Shown: piece after piece, positions 1 to 8,387 of the stretch | Layout of the letters: each line of letters opens with the position of its first letter | How positions within the stretch are numbered: the first letter of the stretch is position 1 | Origin: Lachnospiraceae bacterium | GTDB lineage: Bacteria > Bacillota > Clostridia > Lachnospirales > Lachnospiraceae | DNA: 38,507 bases | Direction of reading: 5' to 3' | Assembly (NCBI GenBank): GCA_029338675.1 | Contig: JAQYAV010000072.1 | Location: 1-38,507, forward strand | Made by a program: the position numbers and the translations under genes | Notes under the pieces: generated by a model | The model's input: the letters and a program-made list of their open reading frames with translations, nothing else | Told to the model about the DNA's origin: nothing | The model's database searches: none

Positions 1-162
1 ATTCGTTCTCAAAAGCTTGAAAAACCATATTTTCCTGCAGGTGTAGTTGTGTCATATGCAGCAACCGGAGATGAAAGTATAAAAGAAAAAGCACTTGCGA
101 ACGCAATACCAGAATTTTTACGATTTAATATAGTGGAAAGCGAGGTGCGAAATGTCTGCTGA
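1..162 (+). CDS. C-terminal end of an unidentified protein (5' part outside window)
   Basis: Frame 1 is open from the first base to TGA at 160-162, giving 53 residues with no start in the window. The fragment reads as folded protein (Pro/Gly-rich start, then a charged helix, ending near FNIVESEVRNVC), and I do not recognise a family. Its stop lies 11 bases inside the next gene, which starts at 152, so the two are very probably translationally coupled. In nucleotidyltransferase-type toxin-antitoxin pairs the antitoxin often precedes the toxin with such an overlap, so this could be the partner of the next gene. That is inference from layout only. Confidence 0.55.
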   Translation: MRSQKLEKPYFPAGVVVSYAATGDESIKEKALANAIPEFLRFNIVESEVRNVC

Positions 163-934
163 TAAGCCTTTTACAAAAGAAAATCTGGATAGCTATCTAA
201 AAGAACTGGCAAAAGAATTTCGAAAAAAGAATGGTACCCAAATGCCGGCGGAGATTATTCTGATTGGAGGGGCATCAATTCTTATAAATTATGGTTTTAG
301 AGAAATGACCTATGACATTGATGCAATTATTAAGTCATCAGGAGCAATGAAGGATGCGATTAATACTGTAGGGGACAGACTCGGTCTTCCGGTTGGCTGG
401 TTAAACACAGACTTTGTTAATACAAATTCGTATACGCCAAGATTGGTGGAATATTCAAAGTATTATAAGACTTTTGCGAATATTTTACAGATTAGAACAG
501 TATCAGCTGAATATCTTGTAGCAATGAAACTTATGGCAGGACGCCAATATAAAAATGATTTATCTGACATTGTAGGTGTGCTGATTGAGCAGGAAGAACG
601 GAATGCCCCATTGACATTTGAAAAAATTCAAAAGGCTATAATCGATTTATACGATTCTTATAGTCGAATACCGGAAGATTCCAGAGCTTTTATCGAGGCT
701 GTTTATAAGAAAGAAGATTTGTATGCTTTTTATAAGCTGTGTAGAGAACTTGAACAGGAAAATAAGGATGTATTAGTTGGATTCCAGGAAGATTATCCGG
801 GAGTGCTTAATGGTGATAATCTTGCTGAGATTTTGAAAACAGCCAAAGCGAAAAAAACGAGAACTGTACCGCTTGCATATGGCTCTCTCACGAAAGAACA
901 ATTTGATAAAGAAATCGAAAAAAGGTATGGCTGA
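152..934 (+). CDS. DUF6036-like nucleotidyltransferase-fold protein
   Basis: 260 residues. Residues 36-60 carry the nucleotidyltransferase (NTase) signature: GGAS at 39-42, then a spacer and Asp-Ile-Asp at 55-57, matching the hG[GS]...DhD pattern whose acidic residues bind metal. Further on, a helix with KLMAGRQYKNDLSDI resembles the helical part of DUF6036/AbiEii-type proteins. Family members include type IV toxin-antitoxin toxins and stand-alone NTases of unknown substrate. The start overlaps the previous gene by 11 bases, with GCGAGG ahead of the ATG. The last 8 bases overlap a 26-codon ORF. A toxin or defence role is plausible; which nucleotide is transferred, and to what, cannot be read from sequence. 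Confidence 0.75.
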   Translation: MSADKPFTKENLDSYLKELAKEFRKKNGTQMPAEIILIGGASILINYGFREMTYDIDAIIKSSGAMKDAINTVGDRLGLPVGWLNTDFVNTNSYTPRLVEYSKYYKTFANILQIRTVSAEYLVAMKLMAGRQYKNDLSDIVGVLIEQEERNAPLTFEKIQKAIIDLYDSYSRIPEDSRAFIEAVYKKEDLYAFYKLCRELEQENKDVLVGFQEDYPGVLNGDNLAEILKTAKAKKTRTVPLAYGSLTKEQFDKEIEKRYG

Positions 935-1007
935 TGTAAAGGATGGCAGAGTATACTCAGCAGATGCCATCGAAACCGCAATGGTAGGAGAAAAAACAAC
1001 TGAATGA
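927..1007 (+). CDS. Possible 26-residue small protein overlapping the NTase gene
   Basis: ATG at 927 lies inside the end of the NTase gene in another frame, behind an A-rich AAAAAAGG that could act as a weak ribosome site. It encodes MADVKDGRVYSADAIETAMV and six more residues, then stops. The composition is protein-like, but the length, overlap and lack of family recognition make it uncertain. It may be the remnant of a longer gene or a coupled micropeptide. Confidence 0.25.
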   Translation: MADVKDGRVYSADAIETAMVGEKTTE

Positions 1008-1152
1008 TAAATAAAAATGTTATCAAATGTATATGGTAAAAACTATAGAATAGTTGATGGATTCAGTTGAACAATTGATGTATAAGCAAGGAGTTATTTA
1101 TTAAAATGGATGATACTTTGTTTTTCTATGAAATGTGAGAAATACTTAATGT

Positions 1153-1180
1153 GATATTAAACCTAATTACCGCATATACT
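1153..1180 (+). promoter_or_regulatory. Sigma-E-type promoter candidate for spoIIID
   Basis: GATATT at 1153-1158, 14 bases, then CATATACT at 1173-1180. This fits the Bacillus sigma-E pattern (ATATT, 14-15 bases, CATACA-like -10) with one mismatch in the -10. The expected start point is about 25 bases ahead of the spoIIID GTG. spoIIID is a sigma-E gene in Bacillus, so biology and sequence agree. A sigma-A reading of TATACT is possible but has no good -35. Confidence 0.5.
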
Positions 1181-1210
1181 GTACAAACAAGCTATAAGAG
1201 GTTTGCATAG

Positions 1211-1465
1211 GTGAGAGACTACATCGAACAACGTGTGATAGAAATCGGACATTATATCATCGAGGAGGGCGCCACAGTCAGGCAGGCGGCGAAGAAGTTT
1301 GGGATTTCTAAATCAACCGTACATAAGGACGTTACAGAACGATTAGCGTACTTAGATTCAGAGCTTGCCAAAGAAACAAGAAGCGTTTTAGATATAAATA
1401 AACAGGAAAGACATATTAGAGGCGGACAGGCGACAAGAGAAAAATATAAGAGAAAGCTGGAGTGA
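1211..1465 (+). CDS. spoIIID: Stage III sporulation transcriptional regulator SpoIIID
   Basis: 84 residues, the normal SpoIIID length. It begins RDYIEQRVIEIGHYIIEEGA, then a helix-turn-helix around residues 22-42 (VRQAAKKFGISKSTVHKDV), and ends in a basic tail with RHIRGGQATREKYKRK, the second DNA-contacting element of SpoIIID. It is a mother-cell regulator that adjusts the sigma-E regulon and leads to sigma-K-phase expression. The start is GTG with AGAGG about 9 bases upstream; no ATG lies in a better place. The gene ends three bases before a DUF3783 gene. Strong evidence that the organism is, or recently was, a spore former. Confidence 0.95.
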   Translation: MRDYIEQRVIEIGHYIIEEGATVRQAAKKFGISKSTVHKDVTERLAYLDSELAKETRSVLDINKQERHIRGGQATREKYKRKLE

Positions 1466-1468
1466 ATT

Positions 1469-1858
1469 ATGGGAAAGGTTTTGCTATATAGCGTACCACA
1501 GGAAATACATAGAAAGATAAGTGATATGTGTTTGACCTTGAATTTTGAGGTAAAAAAGATACCTAAAAGAAGATTTTTACAACCAATTGGTTGTCATGCA
1601 GGCGCACTAGGATATGATGATGGGATTACCGAACAATCAGACAAGGATTTAGATGAGCCAATGCTTGTATTTTATGAGATAAATGATAAGCAGTTAGATG
1701 TATTTCTTGCAAAATATAAAGCAAATAATATTGAACCTATTTCGTGTAAGGCTATAATAACTAAACATAACATTGATTGGAATGCGTATGAGCTATATAA
1801 AGAGCTTACAAGAGAGAGAGAAGCATTAAAATCCATTGCTAATATTGAAAAAAAGTAA
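1469..1858 (+). CDS. DUF3783 family protein
   Basis: 129 residues, no signal or membrane segment. The order GKVLLYSVP..., IGCHAGALGYDDG, then EPMLVFYEI and an alpha-beta tail (CKAIITKHNIDWNAYELYKEL) matches DUF3783, a small uncharacterised family of anaerobic Firmicutes. It starts three bases after spoIIID, whose last codons (AGCTGGAG) provide the ribosome site, so it should be co-transcribed with spoIIID and thus may be expressed in the mother cell. The function is unknown; the link to sporulation rests on operon position alone. Confidence 0.75.
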   Translation: MGKVLLYSVPQEIHRKISDMCLTLNFEVKKIPKRRFLQPIGCHAGALGYDDGITEQSDKDLDEPMLVFYEINDKQLDVFLAKYKANNIEPISCKAIITKHNIDWNAYELYKELTREREALKSIANIEKK

Positions 1859-1877
1859 TATAATTTAAGGATAAGTG

Positions 1878-1906
1878 TTGATAAAGTATTGGTTATTTTA
1901 TATTAC
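1878..1906 (+). promoter_or_regulatory. Sigma-A-like promoter for the SbcD/SbcC-like pair
   Basis: TTGATA at 1878-1883, 17-base spacer, TATTAC at 1901-1906, about 50 bases before the start codon. The -35 and spacing are good; the -10 is only moderate. Confidence 0.35.
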
Positions 1907-1958
1907 TATTTGGACATGCATAATATGAATAATTAGTGCTTCATAATGAGGGGTAATG

Positions 1959-3026
1959 ATGAAATTTATACATATTGCAGATATTCATATGGGAATGGCT
2001 CCAGATAAGGGTAAGATTTGGAGTAATGATCGAACAGAAGAGATACATAACACATTTGTTAAGGTTACTAAGATATGTGAGGCAGACAAAATCGACCTAC
2101 TAATTATTGCAGGTGATTTGTTTGATTCGCAACCAACTGAGAAGCAGTTAAAAGAGTTGGATTTTAGACTCAAGCAGATGGGCGGAACAAAGACAGTAAT
2201 TGTGGCAGGAGATCATGATTATATCAGCAAAGATAACAAATGGTCAGAGCATCCATTTGAGGCTGATGTTAAGATATTGTCTAGTGAACAGATAGATGAA
2301 GCATATTTTGAAGATTTGAAGGTTTCTGTAACAGGAATTAGTTACGGACATAAAGAATGTAAGAAGAACATTATTGAAACTATGGCTCCAAAGCGTGAGG
2401 ACACATACAATATTTTGCTTGGACATGGTGGAGACGATACTCACATGCCATTTTCAAGAGAGGTTGTTTCTAAGCTTGGTTTTGACTATGTTGCACTTGG
2501 ACATTTGCATAAGCCTTCGCATATGCTTAAAAACAGAATGGCATATGCTGGTTCATTAGAGCCACTTTGCAGTACTGAAACAGGTAAGCATGGATACATT
2601 TTAGGTGAAGTAGACGAGCAAAGAAATACAACAATATCCTTTGTTCCAATAAGTAGAAGAACATATATTAATATGTGCGTTAATGTTTCTCCTTCAGATA
2701 CCAACGAGGATATAGTTGAAATTTTGGATGAGCAGATTAAGAAAAATGGCACACAGAACATATATAATATTACTATTAAGGGGAGTCTTGCATCAAACGT
2801 AGCTATTAACATGAGTGCAATAACAAGACGATATAATGTATTTGCTCTTAATAACGAAACTAAAAATGAATACAATTTAAGTGAACTGTACGAATGCAAT
2901 GAAGGAAATTTGTTAGGTGAATTCATTAAGGAAATGTCGAAGCAAAATCAAATCGAAGAAAAAGAAATTAGGTACAAGGCGCTTAGATATGGCGTAGATG
3001 CGTTGCTTAATATTGGAGAAGAATAA
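1959..3026 (+). CDS. SbcD/Mre11/YhaO-like metallophosphoesterase (DNA exonuclease)
   Basis: 355 residues from ATG 1959; ATG 1956 is only 2 bases after the GAGGGG ribosome site, so 1959 is preferred. The calcineurin-like phosphoesterase motifs run in order: DIHMG (~9-13), GDLFDS (~48-53), GDHDY (~86-90), GHGGDD (~152-157) and GHLHKP (~179-184). These bind two metal ions for nuclease chemistry. The C-terminal half is a smaller mixed domain, as in YhaO. It overlaps the next gene, a P-loop ATPase, by one base, the standard nuclease/ATPase pair of Mre11-Rad50 type acting on DNA ends. Compared with Escherichia SbcD it looks closer to Bacillus YhaO, because the partner is short and has membrane segments. 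Confidence 0.88.
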   Translation: MKFIHIADIHMGMAPDKGKIWSNDRTEEIHNTFVKVTKICEADKIDLLIIAGDLFDSQPTEKQLKELDFRLKQMGGTKTVIVAGDHDYISKDNKWSEHPFEADVKILSSEQIDEAYFEDLKVSVTGISYGHKECKKNIIETMAPKREDTYNILLGHGGDDTHMPFSREVVSKLGFDYVALGHLHKPSHMLKNRMAYAGSLEPLCSTETGKHGYILGEVDEQRNTTISFVPISRRTYINMCVNVSPSDTNEDIVEILDEQIKKNGTQNIYNITIKGSLASNVAINMSAITRRYNVFALNNETKNEYNLSELYECNEGNLLGEFIKEMSKQNQIEEKEIRYKALRYGVDALLNIGEE

Positions 3027-4714
3027 TGTTTTTAAATAAATTGTTACTTAAAGAATATGGCCAATTTAATAATAAAGAGATAAGCCTTAAAAAAGGATTT
3101 AATATTATTTGCGGAGGCAAACAATCAGGAAAAACAACAATAAGAGATTTTATTTCTGCAATGATATATGGGCATAACGATATCGACAGAAAAAAGAAGG
3201 GCAAGCCAGATAGAAAACCTAATAATGGTGGAGGATATACAGGCAAGGCATACATTAATCATAATGATCACAACTATCTTGTGGAGAAGGATTTTACAGC
3301 GGTTAACAAGAAGACTAGTGTGATGGATGTAATGACTGGAAGAGAAGTGCCCCTAAAGTATAATAATAGTCTTCAGGAAAGTATTATTGATTACGATAAT
3401 AGCTTGTTTGAAGAGATTCTTTGTATTGATGGTTGCAAAGGAAATAATTCTTTGGTGATTTCTAAAAATATTGAAGGATATTTAAGTAATCTTACTTTAT
3501 CGGGTTCAAGTGTGTATGATGTTGAAGCAGCAGTAAACAAGCTTGAAGAGAAAAAGAGTACATTAGATACGTACGAATATGATAGACAGATTGAAAAATT
3601 AGGCTTTGACTTAGAAGATTATGATGATGTAGAAGATTGTCTTAGAGTTGTTAAAGAAAAAATAGATGAACTTGATTCAGAATTTGCATTAGAAACTGCA
3701 AAGAGAAAACGTGAAGCTAGAAAGCTTATTGAAAATAAAAAGGGTGAAGAGACATTTGTTGAAAGTGAAGATGTTAATGAGCAGCTTGACGAATTGGTAT
3801 CAAATAGTGTGTTCCTTGATCCAGACCTATTAAAGGATTATATGCCTGAAGAGAAGTTTACTGACAAAGTATGGGTTATTTTGTTAACTGGTTTATTTGT
3901 ATTTGGCGTAATTTGCCTTATGGTAAATATTGTTCCTCTTTCCAAAGAGGTTAGACAGATTTTTTGTATATGTGCTTTTGTAATCGTTGCAATTACAATA
4001 ATTGAAGGTATGTTTGAAAAAGGAATGTTTTCCGCTGAAAAGAATATGCCTTCTGAAGAAGAGTTTAAGCGAATTATTTACAGCATGGAGAGAAAGCAAG
4101 AAGCTCAGGATGTTGAAATTGATATGTCATATGCAAAGGAGTTCATGGATAGAAAAGCCGAGTTTAGAGCGGTTGAGGCAGAATTCCTAGAAAGACAAAA
4201 TAAAAAGATAGAAATTAAACATGAGCGAGAAGAATTAATAGCAAAACGTACTGCAATTCAAAGAGAAATACATTCTATTAATCTTGCAATTAATGCTATA
4301 CGAGATATTTCTGCAGAAATCAAAGGCAGATATGAACAGATAATTAATTCTGAAGCAAAAGATATAATTGCAAAGATTACATCAGGAAAGTTTACTGACA
4401 TTCGTTTTGATGATAGACATAAGTTATATGTTAAAAGTGAAGAAGGATTTGTAGAATTTGCTAATATAAGAGTTGAAGATATGAAACCACTTTATTTAGC
4501 AATAAGAATAGCGTTAGCCGCTAAGCTTTGTTCAGAAAATATGCCGATTGTTCTTGATGAAGCATTTGTAGGCTGTGACAGATTTACAATAATCAATACA
4601 TTGGAATGCTTAAAAGATATTCCTTCAGATCAGATAATAATTCTGACTAAGAATGAGACATTAAAAGTATTATTTGACAACTTGAAATTAGAATATACTT
4701 ATCATACACTATAG
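3026..4714 (+). CDS. SbcC/YhaN-like AAA ATPase with central membrane segments
   Basis: 562 residues, much shorter than SbcC (~1000) or Bacillus YhaN (~960). Walker A is GGKQSGKT at 30-37; Walker B is PIVLDEAFVGCD around residue 512. The coiled-coil parts are reduced (about 170-270 and 340-440). Between them lie two hydrophobic stretches at about 285-330 (WVILLTGLFVFGVICLMV and IFCICAFVIVAITII), typical of YhaN-type proteins and absent from true SbcC. The start ATG shares one base with the stop of the nuclease gene. The likely complex is a membrane-attached end-processing nuclease; substrate and biological role are inferred from the family. Confidence 0.85.
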   Translation: MFLNKLLLKEYGQFNNKEISLKKGFNIICGGKQSGKTTIRDFISAMIYGHNDIDRKKKGKPDRKPNNGGGYTGKAYINHNDHNYLVEKDFTAVNKKTSVMDVMTGREVPLKYNNSLQESIIDYDNSLFEEILCIDGCKGNNSLVISKNIEGYLSNLTLSGSSVYDVEAAVNKLEEKKSTLDTYEYDRQIEKLGFDLEDYDDVEDCLRVVKEKIDELDSEFALETAKRKREARKLIENKKGEETFVESEDVNEQLDELVSNSVFLDPDLLKDYMPEEKFTDKVWVILLTGLFVFGVICLMVNIVPLSKEVRQIFCICAFVIVAITIIEGMFEKGMFSAEKNMPSEEEFKRIIYSMERKQEAQDVEIDMSYAKEFMDRKAEFRAVEAEFLERQNKKIEIKHEREELIAKRTAIQREIHSINLAINAIRDISAEIKGRYEQIINSEAKDIIAKITSGKFTDIRFDDRHKLYVKSEEGFVEFANIRVEDMKPLYLAIRIALAAKLCSENMPIVLDEAFVGCDRFTIINTLECLKDIPSDQIIILTKNETLKVLFDNLKLEYTYHTL

Positions 4715-4768
4715 AATAAAAAATACTAGGAACGGGAATTAATAATCCTGTTCCTAGTATTTTTTATT
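4715..4768. terminator. Bidirectional intrinsic terminator
   Basis: A 22-base inverted repeat with one G-T wobble (4715-4736 and 4747-4768), stem core ACTAGGAACGGG / CCTGTTCCTAGT, with A-runs and T-runs on both sides. It serves the ATPase gene (plus) and prs (minus), which converge here. Confidence 0.9.
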
Positions 4769-4783
4769 GGAAACTAAACTATG

Positions 4784-5995
4784 TTAGTTGTTAACCTTAG
4801 GTGCTTTATAATTTGAAGTGATTGTACCAGTCTCTTTGTATTCCTTAATTCTTGACTGAATTCTTTCAGACTGATCAGTAAGACCATTAATTGATGCATC
4901 ATGGTTAAGATGATCAATTAAGATTGCAATGTACTTGCTTAAATCAGCAGACTCATACCATTTTCTTTCAAATAATTCAGGACTTTGATAAGTAAGGTTT
5001 GTAGTAATAACCTTCTCGATAATGCCTTCTTCATAACATTTATCAAATATCTCAAGTCCATTTGTAAATAAACCGAATGTAGCAAGAGCATATACTCGTC
5101 TTGCTTTTCTTGACTTTAACTGTCTTGCAACATCTAAAATACTTTCGCCAGAAGCAATCATATCATCAATAACGATTACATCTTTACCTTCAACTGTATC
5201 ACCAAGGAATTCGTGAGCGACAATAGGGTTCTTTCCATTGACAATAGTAGAATAATCTCTTCTCTTATAGAACATACCCATATCAACACCTAAATGGTTT
5301 GCAAAGAAGATTGCACGCTTCATTGCACCTTCATCTGGGCTTATTACCATCATATGATCGCTATCTAATGTGAGATCTGGTGTAGTCTTTAATAACGTCT
5401 TTATAAACTGATAAGTTGGCATTATATTTTCAAAACCATTGAGAGGAATTGCATTCTGTACTCTAGGATCATGAGCATCGAAAGTGATAATGTTATCAAC
5501 GCCCATAGCTACAAGCTCCTGAAGAGCAATAGCACAGTCAAGAGATTCACGCCCATTACGTTTATGCTGTCTGCTCTCGTATAAGAATGGCATAATAACT
5601 GTAATACGAGCTGCTTTACCGCCAATTGCTGCAATAACTCTCTTCAAATCAGAATAGTGATCATCTGGAGACATCATTGTAGGCTGACCACATACATTAT
5701 ACTGGATGCTATGATTAACAACATCAACAAGAAGGTATACATCTGTACCACGAACAGACTCTGAAATTGTACCTTTAGCTTCTCCTGAACCAAAACGTGG
5801 GCAAGAAGATTTGATAATGTAAGATTCTTTTTCGTAACCAGCAAAAGTTATACTGTCTTTATGTTCGTTGTGACGCTCTGCACGCCAACGAGCAATATAC
5901 ATATCTACCTTTTCGCCAAGGGGCATACAACTTTGTAAAGGTATAATTCCTAGTTTTCCAACAGGGATGTTAATAAGATTACTTGAATCAGGCAT
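4784..5995 (-). CDS. prs: Ribose-phosphate pyrophosphokinase (PRPP synthase)
   Basis: 403 residues. It makes 5-phosphoribosyl-1-pyrophosphate from ribose-5-phosphate and ATP for nucleotide, His, Trp and NAD synthesis. Visible: the catalytic flexible-loop region MPFLYESRQHKRNGRESLDC, FDAHDPRVQNAI, ISPDEGAMKRA, and the PRPP loop VIVIDDMIASGESI. It is longer than Escherichia Prs (315) owing to an N-terminal extension of about 50 residues and extra C-terminal residues; clostridial relatives share this long form. GGAGG precedes the ATG. It is last in the dnaD - helicase loader - prs unit, 18 bases after the loader gene, so it may share the promoter near 8.23-8.26 kb. The nadBC pair nearby uses PRPP at the NadC step, but no direct link is shown. 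Confidence 0.93.
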   Translation of the reverse strand: MPDSSNLINIPVGKLGIIPLQSCMPLGEKVDMYIARWRAERHNEHKDSITFAGYEKESYIIKSSCPRFGSGEAKGTISESVRGTDVYLLVDVVNHSIQYNVCGQPTMMSPDDHYSDLKRVIAAIGGKAARITVIMPFLYESRQHKRNGRESLDCAIALQELVAMGVDNIITFDAHDPRVQNAIPLNGFENIMPTYQFIKTLLKTTPDLTLDSDHMMVISPDEGAMKRAIFFANHLGVDMGMFYKRRDYSTIVNGKNPIVAHEFLGDTVEGKDVIVIDDMIASGESILDVARQLKSRKARRVYALATFGLFTNGLEIFDKCYEEGIIEKVITTNLTYQSPELFERKWYESADLSKYIAILIDHLNHDASINGLTDQSERIQSRIKEYKETGTITSNYKAPKVNN

Positions 5996-6013
5996 TGTTT
6001 TTCCTCCGTAGCA

Positions 6014-7030
6014 TTAAGAAATACTGCTAATCTCTTTCTTTCTTTTTTGATATCTTATATTATCACCGTACATATTAAATACAGTGTAATTAGCTATTAT
6101 TCTTGACATAATTCGTTCAGAATATCTGTCACGAAGTTGTTTCATACTTAGGTTTGTAGATATTAAAGTTGAACGACCTGAAGTCTCTCTTTTGTTGATA
6201 ATCTCAAAGAACTGGGATAAAACAAAATTATTTGTAAGCTCAGTTCCTAAATCATCCACTATCAACAATTCGCTATTATATATGTATCTGAACAAATCTT
6301 CAAGCTCTATTTTTTGATTCATTAAATATCCTGCCAATACAGACTCGAATAATTCCCCTGCAGAAAGATATAAAACTGAATGTCCAGCGTCTAATAATTC
6401 CTTTGCAATGCAGTTAGTGAGAAAAGTTTTTCCAAGACCTGTTTCACCATATATAAGTATGTTTCCTCTGTATGACTTTTGGGTTTCAAAACGATTAATA
6501 AAATTCTTTGAATGCTCCACAATATTTTTGACATTGTCATAAGGAGAGAATTTTTTGTCATTATAAAGCTCTTTGCTATAGTATTCGAAAGAAAATGTAT
6601 TAAAATTCTCTTGTTTCAAAATATTATTTAAATTTGATTGTAAATATAGTGAATCAATAATTTTATTTATAAAGCAAGAACATTTTTCCTGGTTAACATA
6701 ACCAGTGTCCTTGCATATTTTGCAAGTATATATTGGATCTAAATAATCCGCTGGATAACCATGTTGTTCAAGGAGAAGAGTTTTTTCCTTGGCGAGTTCT
6801 CGATTTTTGTAGCTTGCAATTCGAGTCTGCGATTTATCGCTATCCTTTCCTAAAACACGCATTTTGGCAATTTCAAGATATGAAGAAGTACTGTCTGAAT
6901 CTATCTCGAAAATTCTTGGTATTTTCGCATATATCTCATTCTTTCTGTCCTGAATAATGCGCTTGTTTGCAAGGCGTGTTTTTTCGTATTCATGTAATAT
7001 GTTTTCTATACTAAGTGAAGTATATTCCAT
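6014..7030 (-). CDS. DnaC/DnaI-type helicase loader ATPase
   Basis: 338 residues. The N-terminal ~110 residues are helical and basic, followed by a Cys cluster (CKICKDTGYVNQEKCSC, near 102-118) like the zinc element of DnaI. The AAA+ module follows: Walker A GETGLGKTFL near 197-206, Walker B LLIVDDLGTE, sensor-type ISTNLS, and an Arg-rich RDRYSERIMSRI segment that should hold the arginine finger. Members load the replicative helicase at origins and during restart. Its start ATG overlaps the dnaD stop by one base, so the two are coupled, matching the joint DnaD/DnaI role in primosome assembly. Confidence 0.88.
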   Translation of the reverse strand: MEYTSLSIENILHEYEKTRLANKRIIQDRKNEIYAKIPRIFEIDSDSTSSYLEIAKMRVLGKDSDKSQTRIASYKNRELAKEKTLLLEQHGYPADYLDPIYTCKICKDTGYVNQEKCSCFINKIIDSLYLQSNLNNILKQENFNTFSFEYYSKELYNDKKFSPYDNVKNIVEHSKNFINRFETQKSYRGNILIYGETGLGKTFLTNCIAKELLDAGHSVLYLSAGELFESVLAGYLMNQKIELEDLFRYIYNSELLIVDDLGTELTNNFVLSQFFEIINKRETSGRSTLISTNLSMKQLRDRYSERIMSRIIANYTVFNMYGDNIRYQKRKKEISSIS

Positions 7031-8193
7031 TATCTGTTTACCTCATTAAGTAATAATTCTTCCATCTCATCAAGCTGAGCATCAAGCTTAGTCTGCTTAA
7101 AGTTATTGAAGCTGCTAACGTTGCTTGGCTGTTTTGTAGAATTAGTCTTTGCGTTAATTTTGGCTACAAATGTTTTATCTAGTTCATCAACATCTGAAAG
7201 GGTCTTAACATTATTTTTATGCCAGCTTTCAATTATGCCATTAACATATTTGAAGTTGGCTGAATTAGGCTTAGACAAAATAGCTTTCTGACATGCAAGC
7301 TGAATAAGTTCAGGAGTCATAGCATAATCGTTACTCCATGTTTTAACAAAAGCTAATTCTGCTTGGGTAGGACAAGTTCTATTGTTAATTCCAAGTTCTT
7401 TGTATACTAACTTAATCATTCCATTAGTTGCAGTGTAGTTTTCCTTGGCAGTCTGACGATTCTTTATGTCATCCTTATACCATTCAATAGCAACTGCTTG
7501 AGCGTATTTAACACTTTTCTTACCTAATGTCAGGCAATACTCAAAAAGATATTCCATTAAATCCACGCTAAAACCAAGTGAATCATGAATATACATAAGA
7601 GAATTAATTTCATTATTAGACAAAGGTCTTGCGAAATATGTTTCTAGCTGGAAAGTAAGATCCTCCCATTCCTCATCACGAAGTTTTGCCTCAATAGCTT
7701 TTTTAGTAAAAACAGGAACATCAGGGACCTGCTTAGTTTGACTAACTGGTGCTTTAATGTTACCGTTTGTTGCATTATTGTCTAAGATATTCTTTTCAGC
7801 ATAAATAACTTCGTTTTTTGTATTGTCTTCTAAATCACTTGCATCTGATTTGAGAAGTGTCACAGCATCAATACCTAAATCCATATCTGTAGCTGGTGCA
7901 TGAAGTGGAAGTAAAACAATACCACTGAGACGCTTGTTGTCATCATATTTGAAACGCAACACATCCCTTGAAATCCAATATCTTATAGCTCTACAAATAT
8001 CATTCTCAGTTAAATTGAAATGATCAGCAATCTGAGCTACAGTAACAGGATTACCATGCTGAAGAAGTCTTACTAAATATAAATATATTTTAACAAATTC
8101 ACCATTTGCATCTGTCATATAATAGTCAATAAAGAAGTTAGAAATGGATGAATAAGTTTCGCTATTTTCTGTTGAAATTGTAATAGTTTTCAT
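7030..8193 (-). CDS. DnaD-domain replication initiation/primosome protein
   Basis: 387 residues. The N-terminal ~100 residues form a winged-helix-like part (NPVTVAQIADHFNLTENDIC...RAIRYW). A low-complexity linker follows (~110-165), then two DnaD/DnaB_2-type helical domains; the second ends in YVNGIIESWHKNNVKTL, the YxxxIxxxW-type signature of DnaD-family C-domains. DnaD-like proteins bridge DnaA or PriA and the helicase loader, which is the next gene here. The ATG is preceded by AAAAGGGG. A sigma-A-like promoter and a tandem array of DnaA boxes sit upstream, suggesting control by DnaA. Confidence 0.85.
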   Translation of the reverse strand: MKTITISTENSETYSSISNFFIDYYMTDANGEFVKIYLYLVRLLQHGNPVTVAQIADHFNLTENDICRAIRYWISRDVLRFKYDDNKRLSGIVLLPLHAPATDMDLGIDAVTLLKSDASDLEDNTKNEVIYAEKNILDNNATNGNIKAPVSQTKQVPDVPVFTKKAIEAKLRDEEWEDLTFQLETYFARPLSNNEINSLMYIHDSLGFSVDLMEYLFEYCLTLGKKSVKYAQAVAIEWYKDDIKNRQTAKENYTATNGMIKLVYKELGINNRTCPTQAELAFVKTWSNDYAMTPELIQLACQKAILSKPNSANFKYVNGIIESWHKNNVKTLSDVDELDKTFVAKINAKTNSTKQPSNVSSFNNFKQTKLDAQLDEMEELLLNEVNR

Positions 8194-8228
8194 TGCGAAT
8201 TTTACCCCTTTTCTCTAATGCAAAATGA

Positions 8229-8256
8229 ATTATAACATAGGGATAAATATTTGCAA
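8229..8256 (-). promoter_or_regulatory. Sigma-A-like promoter of the dnaD - loader - prs unit
   Basis: On the minus strand: TTGCAA (8256-8251), 16-base spacer, TATAAT (8234-8229). The -10 is perfect. The transcript would start about 30 bases before the dnaD start codon. Confidence 0.6.
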
Positions 8257-8291
8257 TCGAACATAGTTTTGCTCGACGAAAATAGGAAAAA

Positions 8292-8318
8292 TGTGGATAA
8301 TGTGGATAGTGTGGATAG
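8292..8318 (-). promoter_or_regulatory. Three contiguous DnaA-box 9-mers
   Basis: On the plus strand TGTGGATAA (8292-8300), TGTGGATAG (8301-8309) and TGTGGATAG (8310-8318) follow each other without a gap. The first is the exact complement of the DnaA box TTATCCACA; the others differ by one base. They lie about 36 bases upstream of the -35 of the dnaD promoter. A second pair, TGTGGATAA (8432-8440) and TGTTGATAA (8441-8449), lies at the murC stop codon. Confidence 0.6.
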
Positions 8319-8387
8319 TTAGTTACCATAATTTTGATAACTGTTGTTATGCATTGAAAATGCGTAGTTATTGTAAATTTTATGTAA

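Noticed and set aside
1106-1138. 10-codon ORF MDDTLFFYEM behind an AAGGAG
   Set aside because: The site is good but the peptide is too short to support; it may be the remnant of a gene. No relative recognised.
8254-8270. LexA/SOS box in front of dnaD (CGAACATAGTTTTG)
   Set aside because: Only one half matches the Firmicutes CGAAC-N4-GTTCG pattern; the other half is off by several bases.
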